Assembly: GCF_000378445.1 (NCBI RefSeq)
Contig: NZ_KB899703.1
Location: 60,568-124,567 of the forward strand
DNA from: Deinococcus aquatilis DSM 23025
Lineage (GTDB): Bacteria; Deinococcota; Deinococci; Deinococcales; Deinococcaceae
DNA length: 64,000 nucleotides
Direction: 5' to 3'
The position numbers and the translations under genes are program-made. Positions 8,716 through 17,900 of this stretch are shown here, in pieces; the stretch's first letter is position 1, and each line of letters begins with the position of its first letter. A model generated the notes under the pieces. It was given only the letters and a program-made list of their open reading frames with translations, made no database searches and had not been told where the DNA came from.

Positions 8716-9896
8716 GGGGGGTTGCCACCGCGGTCAAAACCTTTCGCTACCGTCTTTACCCGACCAGGCCTCAGGAAGCGGCCATGTTCGAGACGCTGCG
8801 CCTGACCCGAACGCTGTACAACGCGGGCCTTGAGCAGCGTCGGGAAGCCTACCGGAAGCACGGCAAGACCCTCTCGGCCTACGATCAGCAAAAGGAACTC
8901 ACCGCACTCAAAGAGGCTTGCCCGGAGTACAGCGGTGTCTACAGCCACGTCCTTCAGGATGTTTTCGATCGGCTGGACCGGGCGTACAAGTCCTTCTTCA
9001 GCCGGGTCAACAAGGGGGCAAAGCGGGCGGGATTCCCGCGCTTCAAGGGGCGGGACCGCTGGGACTCGTTCAAGTTCAAGCAGTGCTGGGACAACAAAAA
9101 GGACGACTGGACCACCTGCGGCAAGCCTGTGGACGAGGGGCGGCGCATCAACGTTCCCAAGATCGGCGCGGTCAAGGTCAAGCTGCACCGTCCGTTGGAA
9201 GGGAAGCCCAAGTCTGTGCAGATCGTGCTGGACGTGGATCAGTGGTACGCGGTCTACACCTGCGAAGTCACGGGGCAGACGCTTCCCGAGACGGGAAGCT
9301 CGGTGGGCGTGGACGTGGGGACGACGTGGTTTGCGATCACCTCCGATGGGGAGTTTGTGGACAACCCGCGCTATCTCAAGTCCAGCCTGAAGAAGTTGCG
9401 GGTTCAGCAGCGCAGGGTGGCCCGCCGGGGAAAGGGTAAGAACCGGAGGCGTAAAGCTGTCCAGATCGTCGCCAAAACACACCGGAAGATCCGGCGGCAA
9501 CGCCTGGATTTTCACCACAAAACCGCACGGGGGTTGGTCAATGAACACGATCTGATCGCGCATGAGGAGTTGAAGGTCGGCAACATGGTCAAGTCCAACC
9601 TCGCCCGGAGCATTTCGGACGTGGGCTGGGCATCGTTTTTTCTCATCCTTTCCAGCAAAGCGGCAGAAGCTGGCCGGAAAGTTGTCGCGGTCAATCCCAT
9701 GTACACGAGTCAACAATGCAGCAAGTGTGGGCATACGTGCCGGGAAAACCGCATCTCACAGGCGAGGTTTGTTTGCGTGGGGTGTGGATGGGCTGAAAAC
9801 GCCGATCTCAACGCCGCGAAAAACATCTTGCAGCGGGCCAGGATACTTTGGCCTTCAGGTGTGAACGAGAGCGGAGGATCGCATGTCGTCGCCTGA
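8712..9896 (+). CDS. tnpB: TnpB, RNA-guided nuclease of IS200/IS605
   Basis: A 394-residue, full-length TnpB (ancestor of Cas12). The RuvC-like catalytic acids are all present: D201 in VGVDVGTT, E285 or E286 in AHEELKVGNM, and D365 in NADLNAAKN. The zinc finger is C336-x2-C339 and C355-x2-C358. The N-terminal FRYRLYPT is typical. TnpB uses an omega RNA from the 3' end of its gene and the right end to cut the empty donor site and keep the element in the genome. The start is a TTG at 8712 overlapping the previous stop; no better in-frame start precedes the conserved FRYRLYPT. Confidence 0.92.
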   Translation: MRGVATAVKTFRYRLYPTRPQEAAMFETLRLTRTLYNAGLEQRREAYRKHGKTLSAYDQQKELTALKEACPEYSGVYSHVLQDVFDRLDRAYKSFFSRVNKGAKRAGFPRFKGRDRWDSFKFKQCWDNKKDDWTTCGKPVDEGRRINVPKIGAVKVKLHRPLEGKPKSVQIVLDVDQWYAVYTCEVTGQTLPETGSSVGVDVGTTWFAITSDGEFVDNPRYLKSSLKKLRVQQRRVARRGKGKNRRRKAVQIVAKTHRKIRRQRLDFHHKTARGLVNEHDLIAHEELKVGNMVKSNLARSISDVGWASFFLILSSKAAEAGRKVVAVNPMYTSQQCSKCGHTCRENRISQARFVCVGCGWAENADLNAAKNILQRARILWPSGVNESGGSHVVA

Positions 9897-9900
9897 GAAG

Positions 9901-9921
9901 CCCCTGCCTTTAGGCATGGGG
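9901..9921 (+). repeat. IS200/IS605 right-end hairpin / end of the omega RNA scaffold
   Basis: CCCC-T-GCCT-TT-AGGC-AT-GGGG folds into an almost perfect hairpin just after the tnpB stop. In this family the TnpB guide (omega) RNA reads through this region, and the bases just outside the right end act as its guide. Confidence 0.65.
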
Positions 9922-10028
9922 TATGTCACGTTGAAGTGAATCTGAGAAAGACGGTTTCTAGAGAAGTTCTTTGCTGATCTTCTGACTGTCCTCTACTGCC
10001 TCCACTGCGCGGCTTCGTGATTCCTTCC

Positions 10029-11990
10029 CTAGAACGGCGCGACTTCTCCAGCGGTCTGCAACTGGGCAGCCAGATGCGGCAGTTCCAGCTGTTGGGCGGT
10101 GCGGTGCAGCGCGGTCAGGTGGTCGCGGCTGAGGCCAGCCAGATGAGGATGGGTCAGGGTCTTGAGGGTATCGTCGAGCGAAAGGCCTGCCCCGGCCAGG
10201 GCCAGCGCCTCGCACATGAAATGCGTGCCCACCGTGACGTAAGCCCGCAGGCGGGAAGCGGCGCGGTCTTCGGCAAGCTGACCGGTGCCTACAAAGGCGT
10301 ACAACGTATTCAGCTGGGCGCTGGCAACCCCTGGGTGGGTTCGCTCCAGAAAAGCCCGTTCCTCACGTGGCACGGTGAGCGGCAGGGTCACGAAACGCCG
10401 GGTCAGGGCCGCACCAATCTCGTGTAGGCGGCCCACATCGGCGTCGTTCATGGTGGCGATCAACAGGAAATCGGGCGGCAGATACACGGCCTCAGGTGCG
10501 CCGTCCGCCTCCGAGACTAGCGGCATTCGGCTGCGGTATTCGGGATCGAGCAAAGTCAATAGCCGTCCGAAGGCTTCATCCTGATGGGCGCGGTTAAATT
10601 CGTCGATGATCAGGGCGTGGGGCCGCCCCGAACTCTGAATGCTGCTGTGATGTCGCTGCGCCGCCCGCGTGACGATGCCGGGTTGAAAAAGGTAGCGCAG
10701 GCTGTCGCCGGGGGCCACTTTCAGGCCGCCCAGCACGTCGCTGCTTGTCCAGCGGGCATCTGCCGTGACCAGCGTAAAGTTCCCCGGCCCGCACAGGGCT
10801 TCGGCCAGCAGGGTTGCCAGCAGCGTCTTGCCAGTGCCGGGCGCTCCTTCCAGCAGCAGCGGGCGGGCCAGAGTCAGGGCCACCCGCGCCGTATCCAGCA
10901 CTTCTGGATCGATCACCAGCCGCTCCTGAAGGCCGTGCCACAGGTCGGGCAGCGGGGGCGCGGCTTCTGGTTCAGGCGTCAGTGGTACAGGCTCTTGCAC
11001 AGGCAGGACGACTGGATCGGTGCCATGACTTTCATTCTCCGGCACAGTGACGACCGGTTCTGGCGTGGGCGGCACGGGCCTGGTGGGTACGGGCTTGGTT
11101 GCTACAGGCTTGGTTGGTACAGGCCTGGGCTGCTCCGGCTCAGGCGCTTTTTTGATTGGCACAGGCCGGAGCAGGCCGTCCAGCAGGTTGCGGGCCTCCA
11201 GACTGGGGCGGGGCGGCGTCTGGCCTTCCAGTCTGGCGTAAGGGAGGGCCAGGGCGCTGAGGGCGTGCAGCAACAGGCCGCTGCTCAGGCTGCTGCCCAA
11301 GGGCTGACTGTGCTGCTGCCCGCTGGCCTGTTCACTGTAGGCGGCCCGCAACCGGCAGTGGTGCCAGAATTCGTCTCCCCGCCGCTCCAGGGCGTGCTCG
11401 TACAGGGACACGTCCTTGATCAGGGCCACCTGCCGTTTGCGCGGGAGGTAACGCAGCAGAGCTTCCAGCGACAGGACCCGCTCTGAAGAGGGAACGGCGC
11501 GGTAGGCCAGAACGCGGGTTCGGGTGAGGTTGCCCAGAAGACTCTGGCGGGCGCAGTGTTCGGCGGCCAACAGCAGCGGGCGCGGCGCAGGGGTAAACAT
11601 GGCCAGTGCCGCGCCCTGTTCGTCGGCCACATGCCCCGATAGGCGCAGCACTGCATCTGGCCCGCGTGCAGATTCGCTGATCACGTCGCATACCAGCAGT
11701 TGCAGTTGGGCTGCCGCCGCTGCCGCCGCCTGTGACCCGGCATCCGACCACGGAAACTCGATGGCCTGCTCCGAACCGTGCGAACTGGACGCAGACCCGC
11801 CCGGTGCCCGGAGTGGCAAGGCGGGCGACAGGAGGGCACCCCCCGAATCGGTGATCCAATCGGCTGCCCTAGCCGCCGTTTCCACTGCGCGTTGCTGCTC
11901 GGCAGGCAGGTGAAACAGAGCGTCGAAAGCAATCTTGAACTGGGCAAAAACGGTGATGAAAGAGGGGGAAGCGGTTCGGGGGGTGGTCAT
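10029..11990 (-). CDS. McrB-like AAA+ ATPase/GTPase, restriction subunit
   Basis: A 653-residue protein. The N-terminal half (about 1-270) is poorly conserved and may read the target DNA; about 290-345 is a Pro-rich linker of PVPTKP/PVPTRP repeats; from about 350 comes an AAA+ module with Walker A GAPGTGKT near 383, Walker B LIIDEFNRA near 461 and sensor I LIATMNDAD. DEFNRA is close to the DE(I/F)NRA of McrB. An in-frame extension to 12203 is rejected: the ATG at 11990 overlaps the upstream nuclease stop (ATGA). With that nuclease it forms an McrBC-like, modification-dependent restriction pair (inference from family and context). Confidence 0.8.
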   Translation of the reverse strand: MTTPRTASPSFITVFAQFKIAFDALFHLPAEQQRAVETAARAADWITDSGGALLSPALPLRAPGGSASSSHGSEQAIEFPWSDAGSQAAAAAAAQLQLLVCDVISESARGPDAVLRLSGHVADEQGAALAMFTPAPRPLLLAAEHCARQSLLGNLTRTRVLAYRAVPSSERVLSLEALLRYLPRKRQVALIKDVSLYEHALERRGDEFWHHCRLRAAYSEQASGQQHSQPLGSSLSSGLLLHALSALALPYARLEGQTPPRPSLEARNLLDGLLRPVPIKKAPEPEQPRPVPTKPVATKPVPTRPVPPTPEPVVTVPENESHGTDPVVLPVQEPVPLTPEPEAAPPLPDLWHGLQERLVIDPEVLDTARVALTLARPLLLEGAPGTGKTLLATLLAEALCGPGNFTLVTADARWTSSDVLGGLKVAPGDSLRYLFQPGIVTRAAQRHHSSIQSSGRPHALIIDEFNRAHQDEAFGRLLTLLDPEYRSRMPLVSEADGAPEAVYLPPDFLLIATMNDADVGRLHEIGAALTRRFVTLPLTVPREERAFLERTHPGVASAQLNTLYAFVGTGQLAEDRAASRLRAYVTVGTHFMCEALALAGAGLSLDDTLKTLTHPHLAGLSRDHLTALHRTAQQLELPHLAAQLQTAGEVAPF

Positions 11991-13546
11991 GCGAAAACTC
12001 CGGGAAAGCCGAGGGTACGCAGCTGTAACGGCAGCGCCCCGTGAGGGTCGTTGGGATGAAGCCGGACGCGCACCATGCGGGCACGTTCGCCGGGAAGGGG
12101 GTTGATTTGCAGGGCCTGCTGCGGGCTGTAAGGATTGGCCTCCAGTATGGGTTCTGCCCCCGGAGCGCCGGAAAGTCGCCCAGTTTCGGCCCGGCCCGGC
12201 CACAGGATCAGGCCAGTGGCCGCGTGCGACAGGCCCATATACCGCAGGAGTTGATCGTTGATTTCGCGGTGCTGCTGGGCGTTCAGGCGGTCAAGCGGGC
12301 GGTATTTGACATCGGCCACCAGCGCCCGCCCATCGTCGAATACGGCCAGCAGATCGGGGCGCAGCAACTGCAACCCCAGTCCGATCCCCCGGAAACTGAG
12401 CCGGGGATTGAGGGTCACGGTTACGCCGTCGCCACGAAAGGTACCCGTAAAGAGTCCGGCCGCGTCTCGCTCGAATTCGCCGCTGCTGGCCCCGAGTGCC
12501 TGGGTGAGGCGGGCCAGCGCCCAGATCTCGTACAGTTCGGCCATGCGGGTATAGCCCTCCGGAATTCCGGTGGACTGGGGTGACCAGTGGCGCACCTGTT
12601 CGGCCAGCAGCGCGGCCTGATGGGTCAAGGCGTCGGTCGATCTGGCGGCGGTGGGCCGGGTCGTTCTGCGCTGGGTGGGTGCGCTGCTGGCCCGCTCGCC
12701 CGCCCTGTTTCCGGCAATCGCGGCTCTGGCCCAGGTCAAACGCGCGAGCAGCGGCAGGCGCTCGGCAGGCTGAGGCAACTGCTGCGCCGCCGCGATCAGC
12801 GCGTCCCATAAATCCAGCAGGGCTGAGGTGGCCGCTGGCGGCAGGGGCGGGGCCAGGTCGCGGGCCACATGACCGGGAAATCCGCCCTGGCCCCAATGCT
12901 CGAAGGTCAGTTCCCAGTCCACCCGGTCGGGCACGCGCCCATCGTCCAGTACGCGCCGCCCTTGTCCCTGCACCAGCTGGGGCCGCCGCCGCGCCAGTTG
13001 CCACAGCTGCCAGGCCTGCCCCGCCCAGTCCAGCAGTTGGGGGGCTGCCGGAGCTGATCTGGTGGGCGCGGTCAGGTGATCGGTGGCCGACAGCAGACCC
13101 TGCGGAAAGTTGAGGCGCTGGCCGAGTTCGGGGAGGGCGTCGGCCATCCGGCCCAGCGCTGCAAAAGCCTGCTCCGGCTGCTCGTGCAATTTGGCCGGGT
13201 AGACCAGAACCGGATGCTGCACCCGCCCCGCGTCCGACTCGGTGGTAAAGGTCAGGCGGCCCACCCAGTCGGTCAGGCGCACCTGCACCCCGTGCGGCGT
13301 GTAACTTTCGATATAGGGCAGGCGCTGGCTGTCGCTTCTGCCCGCTGCCTGCCTGCCCAACCCCTGTTTTTCCGGAGATTGTTTTTCTGAACTCTGTTTC
13401 TCAGGACTGTGCCTTTCCAGTGCCTGACCGTGCAGGCCCACAAAACTGACGTGGCCTCTGGTGGGCAAAAAGACCCCACGTTCTTCAGCGACACAGGTTT
13501 CACGGAGAGTAGGGGAGAGGGCGGCAGGCAAGCTCAATGAACCCAC
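11987..13546 (-). CDS. McrC-like DUF2357 nuclease subunit (PD-(D/E)XK)
   Basis: A 519-residue protein. The C-terminal third carries a PD-(D/E)XK nuclease core: RPDLLAVFDDGR then ALVADVKYRP (about 394-416), giving the D...DxK catalytic signature. YTRMAELYEIWALARL shortly before it is the motif typical of McrC/DUF2357 proteins. The N-terminus has a low-complexity insertion with SPEKQ/SSEKQ repeats. The start is a GTG; a TTG a few codons on is possible. It is first in the operon, overlapping the AAA+ gene by four bases. It should cut DNA when the ATPase translocates on modified or foreign DNA. Confidence 0.75.
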   Translation of the reverse strand: MGSLSLPAALSPTLRETCVAEERGVFLPTRGHVSFVGLHGQALERHSPEKQSSEKQSPEKQGLGRQAAGRSDSQRLPYIESYTPHGVQVRLTDWVGRLTFTTESDAGRVQHPVLVYPAKLHEQPEQAFAALGRMADALPELGQRLNFPQGLLSATDHLTAPTRSAPAAPQLLDWAGQAWQLWQLARRRPQLVQGQGRRVLDDGRVPDRVDWELTFEHWGQGGFPGHVARDLAPPLPPAATSALLDLWDALIAAAQQLPQPAERLPLLARLTWARAAIAGNRAGERASSAPTQRRTTRPTAARSTDALTHQAALLAEQVRHWSPQSTGIPEGYTRMAELYEIWALARLTQALGASSGEFERDAAGLFTGTFRGDGVTVTLNPRLSFRGIGLGLQLLRPDLLAVFDDGRALVADVKYRPLDRLNAQQHREINDQLLRYMGLSHAATGLILWPGRAETGRLSGAPGAEPILEANPYSPQQALQINPLPGERARMVRVRLHPNDPHGALPLQLRTLGFPGVFA

Positions 13547-13959
13547 AGACTAGCGCACCCGGCCACCCCGCCAGAAGAATTGGCCGCAGAACTGGCTGAG
13601 GGCTGACTGGAGAGCGTGTAAGCGTACCTCTGCCCTCAGGTCACGGCATCAGGGAGCCTGGCAGGGCCACTTTCCCCAACTGTTTTTACGTTTGAGTAAC
13701 GAGAAGTTCGGCAGCATGGCGTCTATAGGGCCGAGGTCAAATCTTCTGAACTGGCCGGGCCACCTGATCCTGTTTCCAACCTGACCGTGCTTGAGGAGTC
13801 ATGAATGCCGAGCGACCTTGAAAAAGCTTCCGTGTCAGCCTGTTCCGTGGCCGTCTCCTGTGCACCAGCCTCCTTGACGCCAGTTTCCTTCGTCTCAGTT
13901 GGCCCTGTACTGCGGCCTCGCCAGCCTTTTTTCTGTGCTCTGCACGGCAGGAGTGCCTG
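13547..13959. other. Divergent intergenic region before the polysaccharide island
   Basis: A 413-base region between the restriction operon (minus) and the sugar transferase (plus). The last 155 bases hold a possible 51-codon leader gene (listed). The remainder must contain both promoters, but no clear -35/-10 pair stands out. Confidence 0.4.
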
Positions 13960-13960
13960 A
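13805..13960 (+). CDS. Possible small coupled ORF upstream of the sugar transferase
   Basis: A 51-residue frame (MPSDLEKASVSACSVAV...) without recognisable family. GAGGAG at 13793-13798 is 6 bases before its ATG, and its TGA overlaps the sugar transferase ATG as TGATG, so translation could be coupled. Composition is Ser/Val/Ala-rich with four cysteines. It may be a leader peptide or simply a chance open frame. Confidence 0.3.
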   Translation: MPSDLEKASVSACSVAVSCAPASLTPVSFVSVGPVLRPRQPFFCALHGRSA

Positions 13961-14643
13961 TGGGCATGCAGACCAACGAGGTGGGCAGTGCGCTGGGCCT
14001 CTCTGCCGTGCACAGCCTGATCCGGCCCCTGGCCCTGACCAGTAAACGGGGGCTGGATATGGCCTGCGTGCTGGTCAGTGCGCCCCTGTGGGTGCCGCTG
14101 TGCGGGCTGATTGCGGTGCTGATCTGGCTGGAAGACCGCGCCAATCCACTGTTTTTGCAAGACCGCGTGGGCCTGGGCGGGGCGCTGTTTCCCACCTGGA
14201 AATTCAGAACCATGCGGCCCAATGCCGAACAACTGCTGCAGGACACGCTCCTGCAGAATGCCGAGTTGCGGGCCGAGTGGGAGGCCAATCACAAGCTTCG
14301 GCGCGACCCGCGCATTACCCGCATTGGCCGCCTCCTGCGTAAAACCAGCCTGGATGAGCTGCCGCAGCTCGTCAACGTGTTGCAGGGCCAGATGTCTTTG
14401 GTCGGCCCCCGGCCACTGCCGCCCTACCATGCACAGCAACTGGCCCTTTCTGTACAGCTGACGCGCCAGCGGGTGCGCCCCGGCATGACCGGGTTGTGGC
14501 AGGTGTCTGGCCGGTCTGCGGCAGGCAACCTGGGCATGGAGCAGTGGGACCCTTACTACGTGCGCCACTGGTCGCTGCGGCTGGACTTCCTGATCCTGGT
14601 GCGCACGTTGAAGGTCGTGCTGGGCGGTACAGGCGCGTATTAA
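13960..14643 (+). CDS. Initiating sugar-phosphate transferase (WcaJ/RfbP type)
   Basis: A 227-residue phosphoglycosyl transferase that puts the first sugar phosphate on undecaprenyl phosphate and so starts exopolysaccharide synthesis at the inner face of the membrane. Visible motifs are [10 protein letters not shown], a single membrane helix ([19 protein letters not shown]), [37 protein letters not shown] and [14 protein letters not shown]. It is the short, monotopic catalytic-domain form rather than the longer five-helix form. GGAG precedes the ATG by 8 bases. It probably works with the glycosyltransferases downstream on the minus strand. The acceptor sugar cannot be predicted. Confidence 0.92.
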   Translation: MGMQTNEVGSALGLSAVHSLIRPLALTSKRGLDMACVLVSAPLWVPLCGLIAVLIWLEDRANPLFLQDRVGLGGALFPTWKFRTMRPNAEQLLQDTLLQNAELRAEWEANHKLRRDPRITRIGRLLRKTSLDELPQLVNVLQGQMSLVGPRPLPPYHAQQLALSVQLTRQRVRPGMTGLWQVSGRSAAGNLGMEQWDPYYVRHWSLRLDFLILVRTLKVVLGGTGAY

Positions 14644-14980
14644 ACAGACGCCGCTTTCTGTCGGGCGTCACTGATGAGCGCTTTGTAGAGAAAGTGTGGT
14701 GGCCGTGAATTCTGGCCCTGAACTCCACAGTACAGGCAGGGATGGAACCTCTGTAAACCCTCCCCCGAGGTCAGTCTTTCCTGGTCCAGACCGTCAGATA
14801 AAACTGGAGTAACCCACCCAGCGCAGAAGCCGCGTTCATTGAGACACGTCAGTGAGACGTGGGTGAATATTCACCAAAAAGCCCGAAACGTTAAGTTAGC
14901 GCCTCATAGGCCACACTCGCCCGTGCATCCAACAACGGGACATCCCGCAGCGGGGCACAGATGTTTCTGGAGGAACCTGA
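14644..14980. other. Intergenic region upstream of the first NPCBM lipoprotein
   Basis: A 337-base region. An imperfect hairpin (GACGCC...GGGCGTC) just after the sugar transferase stop may be a weak terminator. The rest presumably contains the promoter of the lipoprotein; no gene is seen. Confidence 0.4.
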
Positions 14981-17900
14981 ATGGGTCAACAATATTCGGC
15001 AGCACGCGTGGATGAAGCGCGAAAGTTAACGGAGCAGGATCTGTCCGTTTCAACCCCACCTGGACGGACACGGCAGGGCAGCGCCCGCCGACGCTTCCGG
15101 GCCGGACTGCTCTGGATTGTCGGAGCGAGTCTGGTGGCCTGTTCTTCTCAGCCCTCTTCCGGAACATCTGGGCCGGAGGCCGCCTACCCCTATGTCAGCG
15201 GGGTGGACTATTCGTGGTCTGACGAGGTCGATTCTTCCGATCCCTATCCCGGCGGCTTCGGCTACCCCTGGCGCGGCGTGGGCCTCACGGCTCTGGATAC
15301 GCCCACCGAAACCCAGCTCAGCGATATGACCTGGACCTCGGCCACCAGCGGGTACGGCCCCATCGAGATCAACAAGAGCAACAACACCCGCACTGGCGGC
15401 GACGGCCTGACCCTCACCATCGGCGGCACGACCTTCGCCAAAGGTCTGGGGGTGCACGCCGCTTCCGATGTGCGTTACGCACTGGGCGGAGCCTGCTCGG
15501 TGTTCAATGCCCAGATTGGCGTGGACGATGAGGTGGGCGATAAGGGCACGGTGGCCTTCCAGATCTGGAATGGGGTTTCCACCAAGCTCTACGATTCCGG
15601 CACCATGCGCGGTACGGACGCGGCCAAACCCATCAGCGTGAACGTGAGCGGGGTGCAGACCCTGCGCCTGGTGGTCACCGACGGCGGCGACGGGGTCAGT
15701 TTCGACCATGCCGACTGGGCCGATGCCAGAGTGACGTGCAGCACGCCCCAGCCTTCCGGCGACAAGCTGCTGAGCGAGTTGACTCCGCTCTCGGCCACCA
15801 ACGGTTACGGACCAGTTGAAGCCAACACCAGCAACGGCGAACGTCCGGCGGGCGACGGGCGCACCCTGACCATCGGCGGCACAGTGTATTCCAAGGGCCT
15901 TGGCGTGCACGCAGCCTCACAGCTGGTGTACGCACTTGGGAGCACCTGCTCCACTTTCAGCGCCGAAGTGGGCGTGGACGATGAAGTGGGCGACAAGGGC
16001 ACCCTGGCGTTTCAGGTGCTGGCCGACGGAGCCCTGCTGTTCGACAGCGGCCTGATGACCGGCAAAGACCCGGCCCGCTCGGTCAGCGTGAACGTGGCAG
16101 GCAAGCAGCAACTTACCCTGCGCGTGACCGATGGTGGCGACGGCGTACAGTTTGACCACGCCGACTGGGCCTCTGCCAAAATCGGTTGCTCCACGGTGCA
16201 GCCCGCCGTCAGCGGCGTGACAGTCAGTCCCGCGCCAGTCAGCCTGAACGTGAACGGCACGCAGCAGCTCAGTGCCGAGGTGAGTGGACAGGGCAGCTAC
16301 AGCCCCGGCGTCACCTGGACCAGCAGCAACACCGCCGTCGTGGCCGTCAGCCAGTCCGGCCTGATCACCGGAGTCGGGTCGGGCACCGCCACCGTGACCG
16401 CGACCTCGACCTTCGACCCCAGCAAATCGGGCGGCGCTCAGATCACCGTGAATGCGGCCTCGACCCTGCCTGCGGGCGGCCTTCTGATCAACTTCCAGCC
16501 CGCCAGTTCCGCCAAGCCTGCCGGTTATACCGCCGATACGGGCGCGGCTTACACCACCACGCGCGGTTACGGCTGGATCACCCAGGCCAGTGTCGGCAGC
16601 GGTGCGAGCGTGCCTATCGACATCACGCCCAACTCGCGCGACCGTGCCCTGGTGGGTGTGGACGCCCGCCTGAACACGCTGATGCACATGCAGTTTCCAG
16701 ACAGCGTCTCCAGCACCACGGCGGTTCGTACGCCCGCCGCCTGGGAATACGCCCTGCCCAACGGCGTCTACAACGTTACCGTCAGCGTGGGTGACGCCAG
16801 CAACACCTACGACAGCGCCCACCAGATCAATATCGAGGGCCAGCTTGCCATTGCCCGCTTCGTGCCCATCGCCACCCGCAAATTCATGTCCAGTACGCTG
16901 CTCGCCAATGTGCAGGACGGACGCCTGACCATCGACGCGGTGGGCGGCAGCAACACCAAGCTGAATTACGTGGTCATTCAGCCCGGAGACCGTCCCAGCA
17001 TCCGCGGCTACTCTCCGCAGGATCACCAGACGATGGTCGATCCCACCGTATCGGTCACTGCCGACGTGAACCTCCCCAACAACGCCATCGACCTGAATAC
17101 GCTGACCTCTACAGCAGTGCATCTGATCGACGCTGGGACCAACCTGACCATTCCGGCCTCGGTGAATACTTCAGGCGGCGGCGACGCTGTGGTCATCAAG
17201 CCCACCTCGCCCCTTCAGGCCAATACCCGTTACATCTTTGAAATCACCTCCGACCTCAAAGACATCAACGGCGCGGCCTTCTTGCCCCTGCGCTCCACCT
17301 TCGTGACCGGGGCGAGTTCCACCGATACCAGCGGCGTGGCCTTCGAGCAGATCGCGTTGCCCAACGCGCCCGTCATGCCCTACACCACCGTTGAAATGGG
17401 ACCGGACGGCAAGCTGTACGCCGCCACCCTGACCGGTGAAATCCTGCGCTTCGGGGTCCAGCCGGACGGAACGGTCACTGCGCCGCAGACGATCACCTCG
17501 GTTCAGACTGCCAACGGTGGGCCGCGTACCATCATCGGCCTGAAGTTCGATCCGGCGGCCACTGCCGACAACCTGATCGCCTGGATCAGCAACAACCACT
17601 TCTGGGACGGCACCAACAACTCGCCCGACTGGAGCGGCAAGATCACCCGCCTGAGCGGCCCCAATCTGGAAAACGTGCAGGATTACGTGGTGGGCTTGCC
17701 CCGCTCCATCCGTGACCACCAGACCAACAGCATCTCCTTCCGGCCCGGCGATACCGGTGCGCTCTACGTGCTTCAGGGCAGCAACTCGGCCATGGGCGCA
17801 CCCGACAATGCCTGGGGCAACCGTCCTGAACGTCTGCTCAGCGGCTCACTGCTGCGCGTCGATCTGAGCCGGATTCCTTCACCGCCCATCAGTGTCCAGA

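Larger units (their letters stand above)
7944..9925 (+). mobile_element. IS200/IS605-family element with three coupled genes
   Basis: The element runs from a left-end imperfect hairpin (7944-7971) to a right-end hairpin (9901-9921). Between them lie tnpA (Y1 HUH transposase), a small zinc-ribbon-like gene and tnpB, all on the + strand and overlapping by 8 and 4 bases. There are no inverted terminal repeats, as expected. The two ends share the pattern AAGCCCCT...CCTT.AGG...GGG. Exact tips are uncertain because IS605 elements make no target duplication. Confidence 0.85.

Noticed and set aside
9930..10028. Possible small RNA between tnpB and the restriction operon
   Set aside because: Only 100 bases with no promoter-like boxes or stable fold beyond the IS right-end hairpin.
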